A stretch of 6,407 bases of DNA, from assembly GCA_028689195.1 (NCBI GenBank), contig JAQTWR010000159.1, forward strand, positions 1 through 6,407, given 5' to 3'. Made by a program: the position numbers and the translations under genes. Shown here piece by piece: positions 5,222 through 6,407 of the stretch (position 1 is the stretch's first letter; every line of letters begins with the position of its first letter). This stretch comes from Anaerolineales bacterium. GTDB lineage: Bacteria; Chloroflexota; Anaerolineae; Anaerolineales; Villigracilaceae. The notes beneath the pieces were generated by a model, which did not search any database, was not told where the DNA came from, and worked only from the letters and a program-made list of their open reading frames with translations.

Positions 5222-6407
5222 ACGAGGGTTTGCCCGCGTCGTCCGTCGAAGTTAATTTGAGGGTAACTTCCGAGCCGGGCATGACGCGCCCCAGTTCTTC
5301 GACCGCGATTTGTAATACGTTCTTCAAGTAGATCGAGGAACTGATTTTCTCGGTCATATCGCGGATGGTTTGCTGCTTGACGACCTGCCGCTGCGATTCT
5401 TGAATGAGGCGCGCGTTTTCCAGCGCGATGGAGAGACGCTCTGAAATCGCTTCAACAAGGTCAATCTCATCCGCGTTCCATTGGCGGTCTTGCGTCGGCG
5501 CTTTAACGTTCAATGTGCCGATGGCTTGTCCGCGTAGTTTAATGGGAACGACGATATACGGTTCTTCGACGTTGGAATCGGCGCCGGCGTATATGGACGC
5601 TCCGCTGTTAATAGCCCGCCGCACCTCGTCGTTTTCGACGGTCTCTTTTAATTTGACGCCGCCTTTCATGGTTTGGCGGTATCCGATGATCGCTTCTTCG
5701 TTCATAAACGCCGCCCAGTCTTTTTGTAGATTCTGGCGGTAAAGCGTTTGGGATTCGTTCAAGGCTTGCTGCGTTTGTTCGAATAACCGCGTATTCTCCA
5801 GCGCGATTGAAATTTGGTCGGCGAGGATACTCAGGTTTTTTGCGTCGCTTTCGCTAAAGGCGTTGGCGATCTCGCTTTGCACGTCTAGTACGCCGATGGT
5901 TCCGCTGCGCGTTTTGAGGGGGAGCGCCATTTCGGAGCGGGTGGTGGGCAGGTCGGGGTTATTGAAATAAGCCGAATCCGTTCCCACGTCCAGCGCGATG
6001 CGGTGAGTTCCAATTTGGGCAACGTATCCCACAATACCGCGCCCCAATTCGAGGCGGTGTCCGCGCGCAAGCATTCTTCTTCCGCCTTCGCTGTTTGCAG
6101 CTTGCAGCACGGCAAAATGCCTCGTTTCTTCTACGAGGAAAATACCCGTGTGGTAGAAGCCAAAGCGTTCGCTGACCAGACGCGTAATGAGCGGCAGCAG
6201 GGTTTCAAGTTTTTGCTCGCTTGCGATAATCTGCGAAATCTCGCTGATAGATTCAAGTTCGTTCGCGCGTTTTTCGCTTTGCTTGCGGGCAGTTTCCATA
6301 TCGGCGGTGCGCTCTTCGATGCGCTCCTCCAAGCCCGCGATCAAATCGCGCAGGCGACTGGTCATCGAATTGAACGCGTTGGCAAGGATGCCGATCTCGT
6401 CGCTTGC
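5220..6407 (-). CDS. HAMP-GAF-GAF sensor protein, 5' part outside window
   Basis: Only the last 395 residues are visible; the frame is open to the right edge (first codons ASDEIGILANAFNSMTSRL), so the ATG at 6363-6365 is internal. Those residues are the second half of a HAMP domain, and membrane and sensory parts must lie upstream. A coiled-coil linker (GLEERIEERTADMETARKQS) leads to GAF1, with SERFGFYHTGIFLV, AANSEGG, FNNPDLPTTRSEMALPL and GVLDVQS. GAF1 has one residue fewer than its paralogues in the LELGRGIVGYV turn. GAF2 is the fullest of the three copies: DWAAFMNEEAIIGYR, a ~35-residue variable stretch, VVPIKLRGQAIGTLNVKAP, and DLVEAISERLSIALENARL. The tail is IRDMTEKISSS to EVTLKLTS, ending GKPS. 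No output domain is present. It is the first visible gene of the probable operon. Confidence 0.92.
   Translation of the reverse strand, partial: ASDEIGILANAFNSMTSRLRDLIAGLEERIEERTADMETARKQSEKRANELESISEISQIIASEQKLETLLPLITRLVSERFGFYHTGIFLVEETRHFAVLQAANSEGGRRMLARGHRLELGRGIVGYVAQIGTHRIALDVGTDSAYFNNPDLPTTRSEMALPLKTRSGTIGVLDVQSEIANAFSESDAKNLSILADQISIALENTRLFEQTQQALNESQTLYRQNLQKDWAAFMNEEAIIGYRQTMKGGVKLKETVENDEVRRAINSGASIYAGADSNVEEPYIVVPIKLRGQAIGTLNVKAPTQDRQWNADEIDLVEAISERLSIALENARLIQESQRQVVKQQTIRDMTEKISSSIYLKNVLQIAVEELGRVMPGSEVTLKLTSTDDAGKPS
5775..6164 (-). repeat. Paralogous GAF1 block, copy in first sensor
   Basis: Codes for FGFYHTGIFL to NTRLFEQ. It is 3 nt shorter than the other two copies because of a one-residue deletion in the loop before GIVGY. 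It shares GGGCAGGTCGGG (near 5947) with the third-sensor copy. Confidence 0.75.

Noticed and set aside
963..6164. Repeated GAF blocks as a mobile element or phage-type repeat
   Set aside because: The similarity follows protein-coding constraint, with many silent differences, and no terminal repeats, transposase or target duplications are seen. Gene duplication explains it.

Overview
The window looks like bacterial chromosome, most likely from the Chloroflexota (class Anaerolineae or a relative). This is an inference from the sensor proteins. Their GAF domains carry a block (FGFYHxGxFL, AANSxGG, GIVGxxT, FNNPDLPxTxSEMALPL, GALDVQS, ALENARLFE) that I associate with the large HAMP-GAF sensor families of that group. 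No rRNA or other taxonomic marker is present.

All supported genes are on the minus strand and read from right to left. In transcription order they are: (1) a HAMP-GAF-GAF sensor whose 5' part lies beyond the right edge (5220-6407); (2) after an 11-nt gap, a complete 621-residue two-TM sensor with a helical extracytoplasmic domain, HAMP and two GAF domains (3343-5208); (3) after a 100-nt gap, a third sensor (444-3242) with seven N-terminal membrane helices, a double-Cache-like extracytoplasmic domain, an eighth membrane helix, HAMP and two GAF domains; (4) after a 7-nt gap, a ParA-family ATPase (1-436) whose 3' end lies beyond the left edge. The short gaps and the Shine-Dalgarno sequences that overlap preceding stop codons suggest an operon.

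The third sensor is interrupted by a single in-frame TAA (2442-2444). The reading frame is otherwise open and homologous on both sides, so the two apparent genes (2442-3242 and 444-2441) are one gene split by one nonsense codon, not two genes. It may be a young pseudogene, a sequence error or, less likely, a recoded stop.

The three sensors are paralogues. They differ in their sensory N-termini but share the same cytoplasmic half. None has a recognisable output domain: no histidine kinase, GGDEF/EAL, methyl-accepting or phosphatase module. Instead each ends in a short segment that resembles the start of another GAF domain, followed by a hydrophilic Lys/Pro-containing tip. No cysteine appears in any sensor residue visible here. 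The co-directional ParA ATPase suggests, as a hypothesis only, that the receptors act by assembly or positioning, or pass signals to partners encoded elsewhere. No mobile element, tRNA, rRNA or CRISPR array was seen.
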